Below, piece by piece: positions 29,729 to 30,506 of a stretch of DNA of 30,506 nt (position 1 is its first letter; each line of letters opens with the position of its first letter). Position numbers and translations under genes: made by a program. The notes under the pieces were generated by a model. That model ran no database searches. It was not told the DNA's origin and saw only the letters and a list, made by a program, of their open reading frames with translations. Origin of the DNA: a bacterium (GTDB lineage Bacteria; Planctomycetota; J058; JAJDCP01); contig JAUIEM010000065.1 of NCBI GenBank assembly GCA_030428695.1, positions 1-30,506 of the forward strand, in the 5' to 3' direction.

Positions 29729-30187
29729 GTGACGGAAGAGAGTTTCATGGGGTCGTGTCTGTGCGGGCGCATCCGCTACGCGCTGACGACTCCCGGCATC
29801 GCGATGAACTACTGCCACTGCACGCGCTGCCAGAAGTTCAGCGGCAGCGCCTTCGGCACCTACCTGCACACCACCCCCCAGGCGTTCATGTGGCTCGCGG
29901 GCGAGGACGAGGTGCGGGTGTTCGCCCTGACCCTCGAGAAGCGGCGCGCCTTCTGTGGTCGCTGCGGCTCGCCGGTGCCGCTGGTCAAGGAAGCCGAGGA
30001 GCACGTGATCGTGCCGGTCGGCAGCCTCGATGAAGACCCGGGCCTGCGCCCGGTCTGCCATCTGTTCGCCAGCGCCGCCGCGCCGTGGCACGAGTCCTCC
30101 GACGAGCTGCCCCGCTTCGAGGAGTACGCGCCGGACGAGTTCTGGGAACCGTTCGAGGCCGAGGCCCGCGAGCGCGACGGGACCTGA
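29729..30187 (+). CDS. GFA/CENP-V family zinc protein
   Basis: 152 residues. The GTG at 29729 follows GGAGAGGGG at suitable distance. The ATG two bases earlier is immediately followed by TGA and cannot be used. Zinc ligands are seen as CLCGRIRY (C10, C12), NYCHCTRCQKFSG (C29, C31, C34) and FCGRCGSP (C76, C79), the full set of the glutathione-dependent formaldehyde-activating enzyme fold. Many members bind zinc through these cysteines, but only some act on S-hydroxymethylglutathione, so the activity here is open. It is the last gene in the plus-strand run and ends on one arm of a long palindrome. Confidence 0.85.
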   Translation: MTEESFMGSCLCGRIRYALTTPGIAMNYCHCTRCQKFSGSAFGTYLHTTPQAFMWLAGEDEVRVFALTLEKRRAFCGRCGSPVPLVKEAEEHVIVPVGSLDEDPGLRPVCHLFASAAAPWHESSDELPRFEEYAPDEFWEPFEAEARERDGT

Positions 30188-30208
30188 GCCCGGTCGATCG
30201 ACCGGGCT
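30187..30208. terminator. Perfect 22-base palindrome at a convergent gene junction
   Basis: AGCCCGGTCGA followed directly by its reverse complement, overlapping the last base of the GFA gene. It is 25 bases from the end of the minus-strand gene. It would form a strong GC stem on either strand and may end transcription both ways. There is no T-run, so this is a low-confidence terminator; a palindromic protein-binding site is also possible. Confidence 0.4.
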
Positions 30209-30232
30209 GGCCTCGCACGATCGCGGTGCCGG

Positions 30233-30506
30233 CTACCAGTCGGGGATCTGCTCGCGCAAGCCCGCCGCGGGCAGGGCCCGGTCGTGCAGGGCCTGCGGCT
30301 CGGGGTGCAGGTCGTCCGCGACCGCCCGCGCTCCCTCGTCAGCCTCGTAGGCGACGCTCTCGCTCGGCGACGGCCGGGGGCTTCGGCGGGAGCTTCCCCA
30401 CAGCGGCACCTCGGGCAGGCGTCGCGGCCCGCCCCTCGAGGACCCCCCCGCCGCGGGTCTCCCCCGCGCCGGGCAGCGTGGAGCGCGCGCCGGGCAGCGT
30501 GGCGCG
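30233..30506 (-). CDS. C-terminal part of an unidentified minus-strand gene
   Basis: The frame is open from the window edge to a TAG at 30233. Its last 45 residues look like real protein: SESVAYEADEGARAVADDL, HDRALPAAGLREQ, then IPDW. Nearer the edge the translation becomes Arg/Pro/Ala/Cys-rich, and the DNA contains a short direct repeat (gcgccgggcagcgtgg twice), so the frame there is uncertain. No family is recognised. The convergent position opposite the GFA gene fits a separate transcription unit. Confidence 0.45.
   Translation of the reverse strand, partial: APRCPARAPRCPARGRPAAGGSSRGGPRRLPEVPLWGSSRRSPRPSPSESVAYEADEGARAVADDLHPEPQALHDRALPAAGLREQIPDW

Overview
This is very GC-rich, densely coded bacterial chromosomal DNA (roughly two thirds or more G+C by eye) from a Gram-negative organism: it carries the lipid A genes lpxD and lpxI. 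The ECF sigma factor translationally linked to a transmembrane Ser/Thr kinase, the DUF4132/formylglycine-generating-enzyme-like fusion, the HEAT/TPR and ASH-domain proteins and the Glu/Arg-rich secreted coiled coil are all common in Planctomycetota or Myxococcota-like genomes. That placement is inference. No rRNA, tRNA, CRISPR array, IS element or phage module was found.

Layout. 1-4051 (minus): a partial cytoplasmic-looking protein with four ASH (choice-of-anchor D type) domains lies downstream of a secreted, highly charged coiled-coil protein. 4174-7222 (plus): a tight cluster of ECF sigma factor, Ser/Thr kinase with one membrane segment and an extracytoplasmic C-terminal domain, TfoX-N protein and cupin. 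7270-8274 (minus): a SrkA-like stress kinase. 8275-9089: non-coding apart from the 3' remnant of a polysaccharide deacetylase gene. 9090-11743: a lipase-like alpha/beta hydrolase and a divergent lipoprotein. 11744-12269: a repeat-rich convergent intergenic region.

12270-17813 (minus): a likely six-gene unit of MATE transporter, lpxD, lpxI, MaoC-like hotdog protein, 67-residue protein and DUF445 membrane protein. lpxD has its own perfect TATAAT -10 box. 17867-19998 (plus): a YugP-type zinc metallopeptidase, a SpoU/TrmH methyltransferase with degenerate motifs, and an orphan gene of different base composition. 19999-20484 is a second convergent gap, carrying the same palindromic sequence found at 12143-12205.

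20485-27181 (minus): a Nudix protein, a Gfo/Idh/MocA oxidoreductase and a radical SAM protein are joined by ATGA stop/start overlaps behind a good sigma-70-type promoter. They are followed by a large TPR/HEAT-repeat protein and a membrane-anchored endonuclease/exonuclease/phosphatase-fold protein. 27436-30187 (plus): the DUF4132-FGE-like fusion, a membrane-anchored small protein, a rhodanese and a GFA/CENP-V zinc protein. A partial minus-strand gene runs off the right edge.

The most interesting candidate system is the Nudix/oxidoreductase/radical SAM operon: three coupled enzymes that could build or repair one unknown small molecule or peptide modification. Next come the DUF4132-FGE fusion and the composite repeats restricted to the two long convergent gene junctions.
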